A stretch of 64,000 nucleotides of DNA from Terasakiella magnetica (GCA_902729415.1 CACVCF010000112.1:186001-250000); one strand, 5' to 3'; positions 19,588 to 31,365 are shown, numbered from the stretch's first letter. Program-made: numbers and translations. The notes: generated by a model not told the origin, from the letters alone.

Positions 19588-19908
19588 TTATTCCGTCCGC
19601 TGAATCAAGTGGAAGCCGAAGGGGGTTTCCACCACGCCGCTGATTTCGCCGACTTCCAGCGCAAAGGCGGCCACATCGAATTCCGGGACCATGGCGCCCT
19701 TGGGGAATTCACCCAGGTCGCCGCCTTCTTCCGAGGACGGGCAGTCGGAATACTGGCGGGCCAGCTGGTCGAAGGCGGCACCATCATCGATCTCGGCTTT
19801 GATTTCATTGATGGCGGACAGGGCATCGTCCTTGCTGCGGCTGGCCTGAGAACGCATGGAGCCCTTGTACATCAAGAGGATATGAGAGGCACGGATCTGG
19901 GACGGCAT
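19588..19908 (-). CDS. Parvulin-type peptidyl-prolyl isomerase
   Basis: A single-domain rotamase of 106 residues with the PpiC/parvulin motifs: IRASHILLMYKG at the N terminus (the first active-site His), QYSDCPSSEEGGDLGEF in the middle, PEFDVAAFAL, and the terminal TPFGFHLIQ carrying the second His. There is no signal peptide, so it should act in the cytoplasm, unlike SurA or PpiD. It lies downstream of the TrmH-family gene on the same strand, 46 bases away. Confidence 0.9.
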   Translation of the reverse strand: MPSQIRASHILLMYKGSMRSQASRSKDDALSAINEIKAEIDDGAAFDQLARQYSDCPSSEEGGDLGEFPKGAMVPEFDVAAFALEVGEISGVVETPFGFHLIQRTE

Positions 19909-19954
19909 GACGGTATGGCTCCTTAGGGGGAATAAAAGGCAGATAGCTTAGCAG

Positions 19955-20749
19955 TTAGCGGCGGTTCTTAGCCAGTTCGTGAATGAGAATGGCGGCAGTG
20001 GCGGCGACATTGAGAGATTGCACCTTGCCCGAACCGGGAATGGTGGCGATGTCGTCGCAGGCGGCCAGGGTAGCGGGGGGCAGGCCTTCTTCCTCGTTCC
20101 CCAAGATCATGGCAACGGGTTTACCCGGCCGTGACAGCACCTCGGCCAGGGGGCGGCCCGATCCCAAGGCGGTTCCGACCACGCGATAGGAATCCTTCAG
20201 GCGCTTCAGCGCGGCGGCAAATTTGCGGGCACGGATCACCTCGACCCATTCCAAGCCGCCTTCGGCGACGCGAAAGGCCGCTTCGGAGGGTTCCGCCTGG
20301 GCGGGATGATCGGAAATCAGCAGGCGCTCCAGGCCGAAGAACGCCATAGTCCGGGCGATGGCGCCTAGGTTATGAGGGTTGCCGACACCGTCGAGAACCA
20401 GAAGCGGCGCCCGCGCCTTGGCCCATTGGGCCGCCTCCAGGGGATCGAAAACACCGACCCGCTTTGGTTTTGAAATCGCAACGATGCCGCCGTGAAGCGG
20501 GGTTCCGGCGATTTTGGCCAGTTCCTCGGCACTCACCATGCGATAGGGTTTGTGATGCTTGGCCATCAGGGCGCAAAAGCCGCCGATTTCGGACTTGAAG
20601 CGCTCCTCGTAGAACAGGCGCTCGGCCCGGCCGGGATCGTGGGCGAACAGCGCCCGGACGGCGGGCAGGCCGGCGATCTTTTCGGTTTCATCGCGGGGAG
20701 GCATCGGGGCGTGGGGCGGCTTCTTGTGTGGAACCGGTGGGCGTGGCAT
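19955..20749 (-). CDS. TrmH/SpoU-family RNA 2'-O-methyltransferase (RlmB/YfiF-like)
   Basis: SpoU-class enzymes methylate ribose 2'-OH groups in rRNA or tRNA using S-adenosylmethionine. The 264-residue protein has an N-terminal substrate-binding domain (about 22-95) ending TPLHGGIVAI. The knotted methyltransferase domain follows with VLDGVGNPHNLGAIARTMAFF near 118, AMILGNEEEGLPP near 212 and PGSGKVQSLNVAATAAILIHE at the end. These match the three SpoU motifs. The N-terminal half resembles YfiF more than RlmB, so the target base is uncertain. It is divergent from rluE, 34 bases apart. Confidence 0.88.
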   Translation of the reverse strand: MPRPPVPHKKPPHAPMPPRDETEKIAGLPAVRALFAHDPGRAERLFYEERFKSEIGGFCALMAKHHKPYRMVSAEELAKIAGTPLHGGIVAISKPKRVGVFDPLEAAQWAKARAPLLVLDGVGNPHNLGAIARTMAFFGLERLLISDHPAQAEPSEAAFRVAEGGLEWVEVIRARKFAAALKRLKDSYRVVGTALGSGRPLAEVLSRPGKPVAMILGNEEEGLPPATLAACDDIATIPGSGKVQSLNVAATAAILIHELAKNRR

Positions 20750-20783
20750 TGCTGAGGCCTGAAATCTTTATCCGGAGAGTGTT

Positions 20784-21386
20784 GTGACTCGGCTGGTGCT
20801 GTTCAACAAGCCCTATGACGTTCTGACCCAGTTCAGCGACCGCGACGGCGGGCGCGCGACCTTGAAGGACTTCATCCCGATCCCCGGTATCTACCCCGCC
20901 GGGCGGCTGGATCGGGATTCGGAAGGGCTGTTGGTGCTGACCGATTCCGGGCCGTTGATCAGCAAGGTCGCCGACCCGCGCCATAAGATGCCTAAGACCT
21001 ATTGGGCGCAGGTGGAGGGCGTCCCGACCGAGGAGGCGTTGGAGCGGCTGCGCCGGGGAGTGGAACTGAAGGATGGAATGACCTTGCCCGCCGGGGCGGC
21101 TCCCATGGCCGAGCCCGAGGGCTTGTGGCGGCGCGACCCGCCCATCCGCTATCGGGCGGCCATTCCCACCGCCTGGATCGAGTTGACCATCCGCGAAGGC
21201 CGCAACCGTCAGGTCCGGCGCATGACTGCGGCGGTGGGACTGCCCACTCTGCGGCTGATCCGTTGGACGGTGGGCGACTGGAGTCTGGACGGTCTCCAAC
21301 CGGGCCAGTACGCAGATATCAGCCGCACAGAGCCTTCAGGGACTGCTCCAGGGCGTCCACGGCTTCATTCAGCAAGGCGTGGCTGA
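20784..21386 (+). CDS. rluE: 23S rRNA pseudouridine(2457) synthase RluE-like
   Basis: RluE makes pseudouridine 2457 in 23S rRNA. The 200-residue protein lacks an S4 domain and opens with [20 protein letters not shown]. The catalytic Asp is in [15 protein letters not shown] near residue 46, with [24 protein letters not shown] near 136. The resemblance to E. coli RluE is close throughout. The start is GTG 20784. The final ~22 residues run past the natural family end and overlap the 3' end of rocD on the other strand by 68 bases. Confidence 0.9.
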   Translation: MTRLVLFNKPYDVLTQFSDRDGGRATLKDFIPIPGIYPAGRLDRDSEGLLVLTDSGPLISKVADPRHKMPKTYWAQVEGVPTEEALERLRRGVELKDGMTLPAGAAPMAEPEGLWRRDPPIRYRAAIPTAWIELTIREGRNRQVRRMTAAVGLPTLRLIRWTVGDWSLDGLQPGQYADISRTEPSGTAPGRPRLHSARRG

Positions 21387-22524
21387 TGACCAGCGGCGGC
21401 GAGAAGCGGATCGTATTACGGTGGGTGTCCTTGGTGAGGATGCCGCGTTCGGCCAAGGCCTGACATACTGCGGTGGCGGAAACGATCTCGGGATGGAACT
21501 CGACGCCGATGAACAGGCCGCGTCCACGGATTTCCTTGATGGCGGGGCTTGGGATGGTCCCCAGGTGCTCCATCAGCCAGGGGCCAAGCTCGGCGGCACG
21601 CTGAACCAGCCCTTCCTCCACCAGGACGGTCAGGGCCTCGTGCCCCACCGCTGCCGCCAACGGGTTACCGCCATAGGTGCTGCCATGGTCGCCGGGCTTG
21701 AACACATCCATCACCTCGGCCTTGGCCAGCACCAGGGAGACCGGCAGCAGGCCGCCCCCCAGGGCCTTGCCCAACGTTACGATATCGGGCCTGATCCCCT
21801 CGTGCTCCGAAGCCAGCATGGCGCCCGCACGGCCCAGGCCGCTTTGGACTTCGTCACAGATCATCAGCACCTTATGCCGGTCGCACAGCCGACGGCACTC
21901 GGCCAAGGCGCCGGGGGGAGGGATTATGATGCCGCCTTCACCCTGGATAGGTTCCACCAGAAACGCGGCGGTGTCGGGGGTGATGGCCTCCTCCAGTGCC
22001 TTGGCATCACCAAACGGCACGATATCGGTGCCGGGCGGGTAGGGGCCGAAGGCATCGCGGTATTGCGGCACTGTCGACATACCAACAATGGCGATGGTCC
22101 GGCCATGGAAATTGCCTTGGCAGGCGATGATGCGCGCTCGTTCAGATTTTACACCCTTGACGGTGTAGGCCCATTTGCGGGCGAGCTTCAAGGCGGTCTC
22201 CACCGCTTCGGCGCCGGTGTTCATGGGCAGAGCCCGCTCCATACCGGTCAGATGGCAGGCCAGTTGGGCAAAGCGCCCGAGAGGTTGGGTGTAAAAGGCG
22301 CGCGACACCACCGCCAGTTTCGCCGCCTGTTGTTGCAGAACCGAGACGAGGCGCGGATGGCAATGGCCGTGACTGACGGCGGAATAGGCGCCCATCATGT
22401 CGATATAGCGCCGCCCATCCTCATCCCACAGCAAAGCGCCTTCGCCCCGGACCAGAACGATGGGCAGCGGCTGGTAATTGTGGGCTAGACAGGTCTCTTC
22501 CCGTTGAATGGTGGGCGATGTCAT
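21319..22524 (-). CDS. rocD: Ornithine aminotransferase (class III PLP enzyme)
   Basis: The enzyme moves the delta-amino group of ornithine to 2-oxoglutarate, giving glutamate semialdehyde. The 401-residue protein shows [13 protein letters not shown] near 48, [15 protein letters not shown] near 104, the Asp of [11 protein letters not shown] near 220, and the PLP lysine in [14 protein letters not shown] near 249. It also has [12 protein letters not shown] near 280. N-terminal [16 protein letters not shown] is typical of OAT rather than ArgD. It follows an arginase gene, so together they would take arginine to glutamate semialdehyde. The 5' end overlaps the arginase coding region by 104 bases. 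Confidence 0.92.
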   Translation of the reverse strand: MTSPTIQREETCLAHNYQPLPIVLVRGEGALLWDEDGRRYIDMMGAYSAVSHGHCHPRLVSVLQQQAAKLAVVSRAFYTQPLGRFAQLACHLTGMERALPMNTGAEAVETALKLARKWAYTVKGVKSERARIIACQGNFHGRTIAIVGMSTVPQYRDAFGPYPPGTDIVPFGDAKALEEAITPDTAAFLVEPIQGEGGIIIPPPGALAECRRLCDRHKVLMICDEVQSGLGRAGAMLASEHEGIRPDIVTLGKALGGGLLPVSLVLAKAEVMDVFKPGDHGSTYGGNPLAAAVGHEALTVLVEEGLVQRAAELGPWLMEHLGTIPSPAIKEIRGRGLFIGVEFHPEIVSATAVCQALAERGILTKDTHRNTIRFSPPLVISHALLNEAVDALEQSLKALCG

Positions 22525-23359
22525 GGAAGTTCTCCCGTGCGGAGACGAGGGCTTTCACCACTGCCGCGGTGCGGCCCTCCATATCCTTGTGCGGATTGTA
22601 TTCGGCGATTTCGAGGCCGAGGCAGTGGGGCGAGCGCAGCAAGGGGGCCAGCGCCCGAACCAGCTCACCTCCCCGAATGCCGTGGGGAACCGGACTTCCG
22701 ACGCCGGGGGCGTCGTGCGGGTCGATCCCGTCCAGATCGATGCTGAGGCCATAGCTCTCGCCGGGAAGGCTGGTGGCATGGCGGAGGTGACGGGCGAGTG
22801 AGCCGGGCGGAATCCGGCTCATGGGAACCACCTGGACGCCGAGGCGGGCCAGCAGGTCTGCTTCCTCGGGCTCCCAGCTCCGCACGCCCAGCAAGGCCAC
22901 ATGGCTGGGCCGAAGACGGCCAGGGGCAAGGGCCAGTCTGGGATCGCCATGGCCCAGCAGACATGCCAACGGCATGCCGTGCAAGGCATCGGAGGGCGAG
23001 GTTTCTGGCCGATGGCTGTCCATATGGGCGTCGATCCAGATCAGGCGGAAGGACTGATTTGGCTTCAGGGTATCGAGCACTCCCCGCCACGTCCCCATGG
23101 CCATGGAATGATCGCCTCCCAGCATGATGGGAAAGCGCCCCCGTCGGATAGCCGCCGTCACCAGGGCTGCCAGGCGGTCATAGAGAGTGGCCATAGCAGG
23201 GATGGAGGAGTCTCCGGTCCCGAGGACCATCCGCCAGTTTGCCTTGCCGCCCAGCCCCGCACGGCGCAGATACAGCGGTCCATCGGCACATCCATGGTCA
23301 CGGGCTCCCTGACCACAGCCGAATCCAATGATCGCTGCTTTGCGTTCCATTCGATCCAT
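22421..23359 (-). CDS. rocF: Arginase
   Basis: Arginase hydrolyses arginine to ornithine and urea with two Mn ions. The protein of about 312 residues from ATG 23359 has the ureohydrolase motifs GGDHSMAMGTW near 82, IDAHMDSHRP near 108, and SIDLDGIDPHDAPGVG near 208, together providing the His/Asp metal ligands. Typical arginases end soon after the EYNPHKDMEGRTA block. Here about 35 further residues follow, read out of frame through the start of rocD. An in-frame extension upstream to 23488 lacks family similarity. It forms an operon with rocD for arginine catabolism. Confidence 0.9.
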   Translation of the reverse strand: MDRMERKAAIIGFGCGQGARDHGCADGPLYLRRAGLGGKANWRMVLGTGDSSIPAMATLYDRLAALVTAAIRRGRFPIMLGGDHSMAMGTWRGVLDTLKPNQSFRLIWIDAHMDSHRPETSPSDALHGMPLACLLGHGDPRLALAPGRLRPSHVALLGVRSWEPEEADLLARLGVQVVPMSRIPPGSLARHLRHATSLPGESYGLSIDLDGIDPHDAPGVGSPVPHGIRGGELVRALAPLLRSPHCLGLEIAEYNPHKDMEGRTAAVVKALVSARENFHDIAHHSTGRDLSSPQLPAAAHRSGPGRRRFAVG

Positions 23360-23575
23360 GGCGGCAAACTCCAAGGGTATCGCCCCCTTTGTCTCCTCCT
23401 TAGGTATCTGTGAATTCTGCGGGTGAAATGTCAGGGGGGCGGCGAAAAAGCCTTGATTTTGCCGCAATTGCGTCCGGGTTGCCGCCATGATTGGGCGGCA
23501 TTGTCCTGGGCAAGGCAGAAGGAACGCCGTCCTTGGCCTGTTCTCCGATCACCGGCGTGACAGAGTGCAGACATC

Positions 23576-23707
23576 ATGAAGCAGATTATCGAAGTAAAGC
23601 GTGCCGAACCGGATAATGTCCCGTCGCCGAAAGCGGCCGTTGACAAATCCAGTGCCGAGACTGAGGCCTTGCGCCGCCGCCGGGCTCAGATCGCCGCGTA
23701 TATCTGA
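23576..23707 (+). CDS. Possible 43-aa protein
   Basis: An open frame from ATG 23576 to TGA 23705-23707 encodes a charged 43-residue peptide (MKQIIEVKRAEP at the start, RRRRAQIAAYI at the end). There is no strong ribosome site and no recognised family. Codon use resembles real genes in the window. It sits between the divergent arginase gene and the convergent OmpA-like gene, whose 3' end begins two bases beyond its stop. Confidence 0.4.
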   Translation: MKQIIEVKRAEPDNVPSPKAAVDKSSAETEALRRRRAQIAAYI

Positions 23708-23708
23708 C

Positions 23709-24581
23709 TTATCTGGCTGATGCCGTCGGCGGTTCCCAGGTGACTTCCACCCGGCGATTGCGGTGTTCGCTGATATTGTCCTTGGTGGGAACCGCCAGCT
23801 TATCCTTGCCGAAGCCTTTGACGTCGACCATCTGGGCGGTGACGCCCAGCTTCTTCAACTGTTCAACCACTGCCTTGGCACGGCGGTCGGAAAGCTTCTG
23901 GTTGTGGGACTTCGCACCCACCGTATCGGTGAAGCCATAGACCCGCACGGTGTTCAGCTTGGCGGTCTTGAGGGTTTCGGCGACGTCGTAGAGATTTTGC
24001 ATGGCCGAGCCGGTGATCTCGGCCTTGTTGGTGTCGAACAGCACCACCAGCGGCTGAGGTATGAGCGGGGCTTCGGTCGCCTTGGGCGCAGGGGCCGGAG
24101 GCTTCAGCTTGGGCTCGGTCGCCAGGAAGGCGGTCTTGCAGCTGGAATCGGTGTCACGCTCCCACTCTTCCTCGATCCAGCAATCCAGTGAGACCTGAGC
24201 CTTGGCTGCTTCGGCGGGAATCCGCTCGCGGGCGCCCTTGTCGAAATCATCCATCAAGGTGGCGCGGGCCTGAGTCAATTCGGGCAGCACCGGGGCGGGC
24301 AGATCCCATTCCGCCGGATTTTCCGGCAGAACCACTTCGCCGGTGGCGGCGCGGTCGGCCTTGGCGGCGAAGATGGCGGCATGGTCCCACGCGTACTCGG
24401 CGAGGGCTTCCTGCTTGGCCTGGGTGCGATATTCCTCGAACAGGGCCTTGGTGAAGGGCGTACCCGCCGTTGGGCTGGGGGCGGCCAAGGTGTCTTGCAC
24501 GTCCGACACCTGGAAAGGCGTCGCACAGGCGGAAACTGTGGCCAGGGCCAGCATGGCGAAGAGAACGCGGGCGATCTTCAT
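23709..24581 (-). CDS. OmpA-family outer membrane lipoprotein
   Basis: The 290-residue protein begins with a lipoprotein signal peptide ending in VSACAT (lipid-modified Cys19). A charged helical middle section (about 40-150) holds two cysteines. A C-terminal OmpA/MotB peptidoglycan-binding domain occupies about 175-285, with VLFDTNKAEIT, VYGFTDTVGAKSHNQKLSDRRAKAV and EHRNRRVEV. It probably tethers the outer membrane to the cell wall. Pal is the best-known relative, but no tol genes lie near, and the extended N-terminal part is not Pal-like. Confidence 0.88.
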   Translation of the reverse strand: MKIARVLFAMLALATVSACATPFQVSDVQDTLAAPSPTAGTPFTKALFEEYRTQAKQEALAEYAWDHAAIFAAKADRAATGEVVLPENPAEWDLPAPVLPELTQARATLMDDFDKGARERIPAEAAKAQVSLDCWIEEEWERDTDSSCKTAFLATEPKLKPPAPAPKATEAPLIPQPLVVLFDTNKAEITGSAMQNLYDVAETLKTAKLNTVRVYGFTDTVGAKSHNQKLSDRRAKAVVEQLKKLGVTAQMVDVKGFGKDKLAVPTKDNISEHRNRRVEVTWEPPTASAR

Positions 24582-24690
24582 GGTCGAAACCTGTCGGGCA
24601 GAGAACTCGCTCCACCCCGGAGAAGGATGGACGTATTGTTAATTTTGCAAGGCGAGCAAAAATTGTCCAGATAATTCGAAGTAATCGTTG

Positions 24691-24720
24691 AAGACCCTCT
24701 GCTGAAAGGGCTTGGGTCTT
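24691..24720. repeat. Inverted repeat between the OmpA-like gene and uvrA
   Basis: AAGACCC (24691-24697) and GGGTCTT (24714-24720) can pair, with an inner CCCT/AGGG. It lies in the AT-richer 223-base gap between uvrA and the ompA-like gene. It could end uvrA transcription, but no clear T-run follows on either strand. Confidence 0.35.
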
Positions 24721-24804
24721 GTTAATGTGTTACTTCTGAGTTCTTCATCCTGTATCTTTAACGTGATGAGTGGGGTTGGGGTAAAATCAGCCCCCGCCAA
24801 TGGG

Positions 24805-27669
<2,865 letters not shown>

Positions 27670-27765
27670 CGCTACCGGCGGCGGATGTTAGAGGCTTTCG
27701 AGCAATGGATAAAGAGGCGGTTCCGCTTGGGAGCCGTGCGCTCAGACTCCGTGCAGGCTTGAGGC

Positions 27766-29184
27766 TCAATCGCCGCTTGGGCTTGTCGCATGTTCATGCT
27801 CGGCCTCGATCCCCTCACTGACGGGTTCGGCATGCACCACCACCCGCGAGATGCCGGGAACGCTGTCGCGCAGGCGGTGTTCCAACCGGGCGGTGGCGTG
27901 GTGGACCCGGCCGATGGAGGCGTGATCGGGAAACAGGCAGTGAAACGAGACGTAAAGTCCGTCTTCGCGGTCCTGCACTTCCAGACGATGGACCGAGCTG
28001 ACCAGGGAATCGACGCGGGCGGCGGCATTCAAGGCCTGCTCGACCTCGGTCAGCCGTTCACCCGGCGGCAGCGCGCCCGAGAAAATCTCGCGGCGGCGGG
28101 GGTCGATATGGGTGTCGATAGTGACGTTGTCGCCCAATTCGGCGGCCAGGACGGTTTCAAGCTCGGTGGCGACGGTATGGGCGGCGGCAATGGTCAGGGT
28201 TTCATCCACCTCGATGTCGAAGCTGACATGGCGGCGGTCGTCCAGGTTCGCTACCCCGACATGGTGGACGGCCAGACCGCGCGAGGCAGCCATGACGCGG
28301 ACCGTTTCGGTGATGGACTCATCATCAAGCGCCAGCGGCTCGGCGATGACGATGGGCTGGACCTCGGGCAGCTCTGCAGCCAGGGTCTTGATCACCAGGC
28401 GGCGCAGCGCCTCGACCTGCTCCAAATGCAAGGTGCGGCCCACCTTCAGCACCACCTCGGCGAATACCACCGGACCGGCGGGGCGGGCGCGGACACGCTC
28501 GACCCGAGCGACGCCAGGAATGGCGGCGGCCACCGCCTCGACCCGCTCGGCGATGCCCTGGGGGGCGGCATCGACCAACACGTCGATGGTGCGGCTGCCC
28601 AGCCGCCATCCCGCCAATACCACGAATCCGGCCACGCCCAGTGCTGACACCGCATCGCCCTTGGGCCAGCCCAGCCAGACGAAGCCCAGTCCCACCAGCA
28701 CGGCGGTGGAGCTGAGGATGTCCGACGAGAAGTGCAGGGCGTCGGCTTCCAGGGCCTGGCTACCGGTTTCCTTGGCGACCTTGGACAAAGCCCGCGAACG
28801 GCCGATATCGATCAGGATCGAGACCACGATCACCCCCACTGACCACCAGGTGCTTTCCACCTCGACCGTGTCGGCCATCAGGCGGGTGACCGCCTCCTTG
28901 GTGATCCAGGCGGCGGTGACGAACAGCAGGCCGGTCTCGATCAGGGCCGAGACGCTTTCCACCTTGCCGTGGCCGTAAGGGTGCCTTTCATCGGCGGGCT
29001 GGTCTCCGACCCGGACCGCGAACCACGTCAACAGCGCCGCCCCCATGTCGAGCAGGGAATGGGCCGCCTCGGACAATACGCCCAGGCTGCCGGTCATCAA
29101 TCCTACCGTCAGTTTCATGACAGTCATGACCGCACTGGCGAGGACGGAACTGATGGCGACGCTTTCCTTGGCGTTTTCCGACAT
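27766..29184 (-). CDS. Cation diffusion facilitator with three C-terminal dimerisation modules
   Basis: CDF proteins export divalent metals by proton antiport. Residues about 10-205 hold six membrane helices with HSLLD (His42/Asp46) and HFSSD motifs, the HD/HD site usual for zinc-type members, and ERHPYGHGKVES between helices. Normal CDFs are about 300 residues; this has 472. The extra length reads as three tandem ferredoxin-like cytosolic modules (about 205-288, 289-370 and 371-460), each with an 'aHxva..le..l' helix and beta strands. Metal specificity is inferred only. It is divergent from a manganese-riboswitch gene. Confidence 0.87.
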   Translation of the reverse strand: MSENAKESVAISSVLASAVMTVMKLTVGLMTGSLGVLSEAAHSLLDMGAALLTWFAVRVGDQPADERHPYGHGKVESVSALIETGLLFVTAAWITKEAVTRLMADTVEVESTWWSVGVIVVSILIDIGRSRALSKVAKETGSQALEADALHFSSDILSSTAVLVGLGFVWLGWPKGDAVSALGVAGFVVLAGWRLGSRTIDVLVDAAPQGIAERVEAVAAAIPGVARVERVRARPAGPVVFAEVVLKVGRTLHLEQVEALRRLVIKTLAAELPEVQPIVIAEPLALDDESITETVRVMAASRGLAVHHVGVANLDDRRHVSFDIEVDETLTIAAAHTVATELETVLAAELGDNVTIDTHIDPRRREIFSGALPPGERLTEVEQALNAAARVDSLVSSVHRLEVQDREDGLYVSFHCLFPDHASIGRVHHATARLEHRLRDSVPGISRVVVHAEPVSEGIEAEHEHATSPSGD

Positions 29185-29408
29185 GGAACAGGGTTCTCCG
29201 ACTGGCTTTATCGTGAGTTAATTACAGCAAAGGCTGATGGAAATCGAAGTGATATTTTATAATTCCCGTGACACTCACTGTGATTTTCATTCTCACCTTG
29301 CGGTATATACCTATTTGTATTTGTTCATATAGAAAATGAGACTTGTTTGCGCCTGTGGCATTGGAAGCTTGCGGCAGCCGGGTGGCATTGCTATCTTTCC
29401 GCCTGTCA
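29185..29408. other. AT-rich divergent intergenic region before the riboswitch
   Basis: This stretch separates the CDF gene (minus strand) from the riboswitch leader (plus strand). It is clearly richer in A and T than the surroundings, as expected of a promoter region. An ORF reading through 29347-29556 is an artefact of the structured leader. I see no gene here. Confidence 0.6.
29369..29397 (+). promoter_or_regulatory. Possible promoter of the riboswitch transcript
   Basis: TTGCGG (29369-29374) and TATCTT (29392-29397) are separated by 17 bases. The predicted start near 29404 lies just before the riboswitch aptamer. The boxes are weak matches. Confidence 0.35.
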
Positions 29409-29530
29409 TTGGGGAGTAGCCGCCCTCGGGTTTCATGAGGGGGATGCGTCAACAGACTTGGGCTTCGGCCCATGGCGTATCCGGCACATATGCTTGGCGA
29501 GACCTTTGGCTTCGGCGGTCCTACCTGGGG
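29409..29530 (+). ncRNA. yybP-ykoY manganese riboswitch
   Basis: The leader contains the conserved blocks of this aptamer in order: GGGGAGTAGCC (29411-29421), GCGTCAACA, CCATGGCGTATCCGGCACATA and TGCTTGGCGAGACC. A GACC/GGTC hairpin and CTACCT follow. These match the yybP-ykoY consensus as I remember it. The class binds Mn2+ and switches on Mn exporters, and the next gene is a GDT1/UPF0016 transporter, a known partner. A further GTTGG/CCAAC hairpin (29531-29552) just before the start codon may be the expression platform. Ends are approximate. Confidence 0.88.
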
Positions 29531-29556
29531 GTTGGGCGGGCGCCGAGCCAACGGTC

Positions 29557-30174
29557 ATGATCGCCCAGCCCCCTTTGGACTTGACCCCTATGGATGCCTT
29601 CTTCACTTCCCTGGCCGTGGTCACCGCCGCCGAGATCGGTGACAAGACCCAGCTTCTTGCCCTGCTGCTGGCCGCCAAGTTCCGTAAGCCTATGCCGGTG
29701 GTGGCTGGAATCTTTGTTGCCACCCTGGCCAATCACGGGATTGCCGCCGGAATCGGTGTTGCCGTTGCCCAGTGGATGGGGCCGGATCTCATGCGCTGGA
29801 TCGTCGGCCTTTCCTTTATTGCCATGGCGGCTTGGACCTTGGTTCCCGACAAGATGGACGACGAGCCCAGGATGTGGGAGCGGGCAGGGGCCTTTGTCGC
29901 TACCGCTATCTCGTTCTTTCTGGTCGAGATCGGCGACAAGACCCAGATCGCCACCGTGGCGCTGGGAGCGCGATTCGGTGACCTGCTGTGGGTCACCGCC
30001 GGGACCACCCTGGGGATGCTGATCGCCGATGTCCCCGCCGTCTTCATCGGCGGCGCCATGGCCGAGCGCCTGCCGCTTAAGTTGATGCGGATGGTGGCGG
30101 CGGCTCTGTTTGCCCTTCTCGGCGTGCTGGCGTTGACCGATGTGGGGGCGGGGCTGCTTAAGGGAGGATGGTAA
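29557..30174 (+). CDS. GDT1/UPF0016 (TMEM165-like) manganese transporter
   Basis: Members export Mn2+ (some Ca2+) across the inner membrane. The protein of about 205 residues has six membrane helices in two repeated halves, each carrying the hallmark E-x-G-D-K-T: AEIGDKTQLLALLLAAKF near residue 26 and VEIGDKTQIATVALGARF near 127. ATG 29557 follows the riboswitch directly; ATG 29590 (MDAFFTSLAVV) gives the more usual family start and is a real alternative. Regulation by manganese through the leader is the natural reading. A bidirectional terminator follows. Confidence 0.92.
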   Translation: MIAQPPLDLTPMDAFFTSLAVVTAAEIGDKTQLLALLLAAKFRKPMPVVAGIFVATLANHGIAAGIGVAVAQWMGPDLMRWIVGLSFIAMAAWTLVPDKMDDEPRMWERAGAFVATAISFFLVEIGDKTQIATVALGARFGDLLWVTAGTTLGMLIADVPAVFIGGAMAERLPLKLMRMVAAALFALLGVLALTDVGAGLLKGGW

Positions 30175-30175
30175 T

Positions 30176-30212
30176 AAAAAACGGCGGAACATCAATGTGC
30201 TCCGCCGTTTTT
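30176..30212. terminator. Bidirectional terminator between gdt1-like gene and ssb
   Basis: AAAAAACGGCGGA (30176-30188) pairs with TCCGCCGTTTTT (30201-30212). The A-run on one side and T-run on the other make it work for both converging genes. Confidence 0.92.
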
Positions 30213-30223
30213 CTCCGCTCTGA

Positions 30224-30727
30224 TCAGAACGGGATTTCGTCGTCCATATCCGCCGGTGGTTCCCAGCTCTGGCCGCCGCCCTGACGGCCGCCGCCACCAC
30301 CGCCGCCGCCTTGACGCGGGGACTCGTCATAGCCGCCACCACCGCCGCCATACCCGCCGCCGCCGCCACCGCTGTCGCCACGGCCGCCCAGCAGGGTCAG
30401 CTCACCCTTGAAGCGGCCGATCACCACTTCGGTGGAATACTTTTCCTGGCCGGATTGGTCGGTCCATTTGCGGGTCTGGAGTGCGCCTTCGATATAGACC
30501 GTGCTGCCCTTCTTCAAGTAGCGCTCGGCGATGTCGCCCAAATGGGGATTGAAGATCACGACGCGGTGCCACTCGGTCTTTTCCTTGCGTTCGCCGGTGG
30601 CGCGATCCTTCCAGCTTTCCGAGGTCGCAATGTTAAGATTGACGATCTTGGAACCGTCCTGAGACGTGCGCACTTCGGGATCTCGCCCCAGATTGCCAAC
30701 CAAAATCACTTTATTGACGCCGGCCAT
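30224..30727 (-). CDS. ssb: Single-stranded DNA-binding protein
   Basis: SSB coats single-stranded DNA in replication and repair and recruits partners by its tail. The 167-residue protein has the OB fold at 1-110 ([51 protein letters not shown]). A Gly-rich linker (about 118-150, with runs of GGGGGG) follows, and the acidic interaction tip DMDDEIPF. It shares the region with uvrA and gyrA, as in many alphaproteobacteria. Confidence 0.97.
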   Translation of the reverse strand: MAGVNKVILVGNLGRDPEVRTSQDGSKIVNLNIATSESWKDRATGERKEKTEWHRVVIFNPHLGDIAERYLKKGSTVYIEGALQTRKWTDQSGQEKYSTEVVIGRFKGELTLLGGRGDSGGGGGGYGGGGGGYDESPRQGGGGGGGGRQGGGQSWEPPADMDDEIPF

Positions 30728-30794
30728 AGCGCTGTCGCTCCCATTGGAAAAATCGGAGCGGATCGTACTGCAAGCGCCTTCCCCGAGGAAGGGC

Positions 30795-31205
30795 TTAATG
30801 GCGGGTCTTGGTGGGCGAAGCGGGCATCATGCGGCCCAGCAGGGAATTCAGCGATCTGACAAAAGTGCCGGTGCCGCCCCGGTGCATGCGTAGATTGATC
30901 TCGCCGCCATTGGCGAGGCGAAAGCCCAGCACCACGGATTCGTCGTCGGCTTCGGGGCGGACGGTCCAGCGGTCGACCTGCATGACCGGGGCGGTGGGGC
31001 CTTTGGCTGCGCCCGCGCCCGCGCCCTCGGCTTCGGCCATCCGCCCGGCGGTTTCCAGCCAGGACGCCAGGATTCCCAACTGGTCCAGCGGCAGCATGAC
31101 CACGGTTTCCTCGCCCGATTCGTCCAGCAGGACGACGCGCACGGACTCGCCGGTATCGGAGGTCCGGGCCGAAAGCACCTGCTGGGCGGAGATTACCTTT
31201 TTCAT
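30795..31205 (-). CDS. Hypothetical protein (136 aa)
   Basis: I do not recognise this protein. It starts at ATG 31205 with [17 protein letters not shown] and alternates predicted beta strands ([36 protein letters not shown]) with an Ala-rich linker near residue 60. There is no signal peptide or membrane helix. It lies 67 bases upstream of ssb on the same strand and may share its transcript. It is divergent from gyrA. Confidence 0.75.
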   Translation of the reverse strand: MKKVISAQQVLSARTSDTGESVRVVLLDESGEETVVMLPLDQLGILASWLETAGRMAEAEGAGAGAAKGPTAPVMQVDRWTVRPEADDESVVLGFRLANGGEINLRMHRGGTGTFVRSLNSLLGRMMPASPTKTRH

Positions 31206-31365
31206 GATCAGGCAGTATGACAGAGATGGGCGCAGAGTTCATCGCCCTCATAGTTGTCGCACTGCACGATATCTGGTAGCGTGCGCCACCGTGGCAGTCT
31301 AGCCACCGTAATTTTTGGCCGGAAGGGTGCCCGGCTTTTCACGAGAAATTGACGGGAAGATTTCG

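Noticed and set aside
27766..29184. CDF as a magnetosome protein (MamB or MamM)
   Set aside because: It is much longer, carries the HD/HD metal motif and has no mam genes beside it.
29347..29556. N-terminal extension of the GDT1-like protein
   Set aside because: The extra 70 residues are translation of the riboswitch leader.
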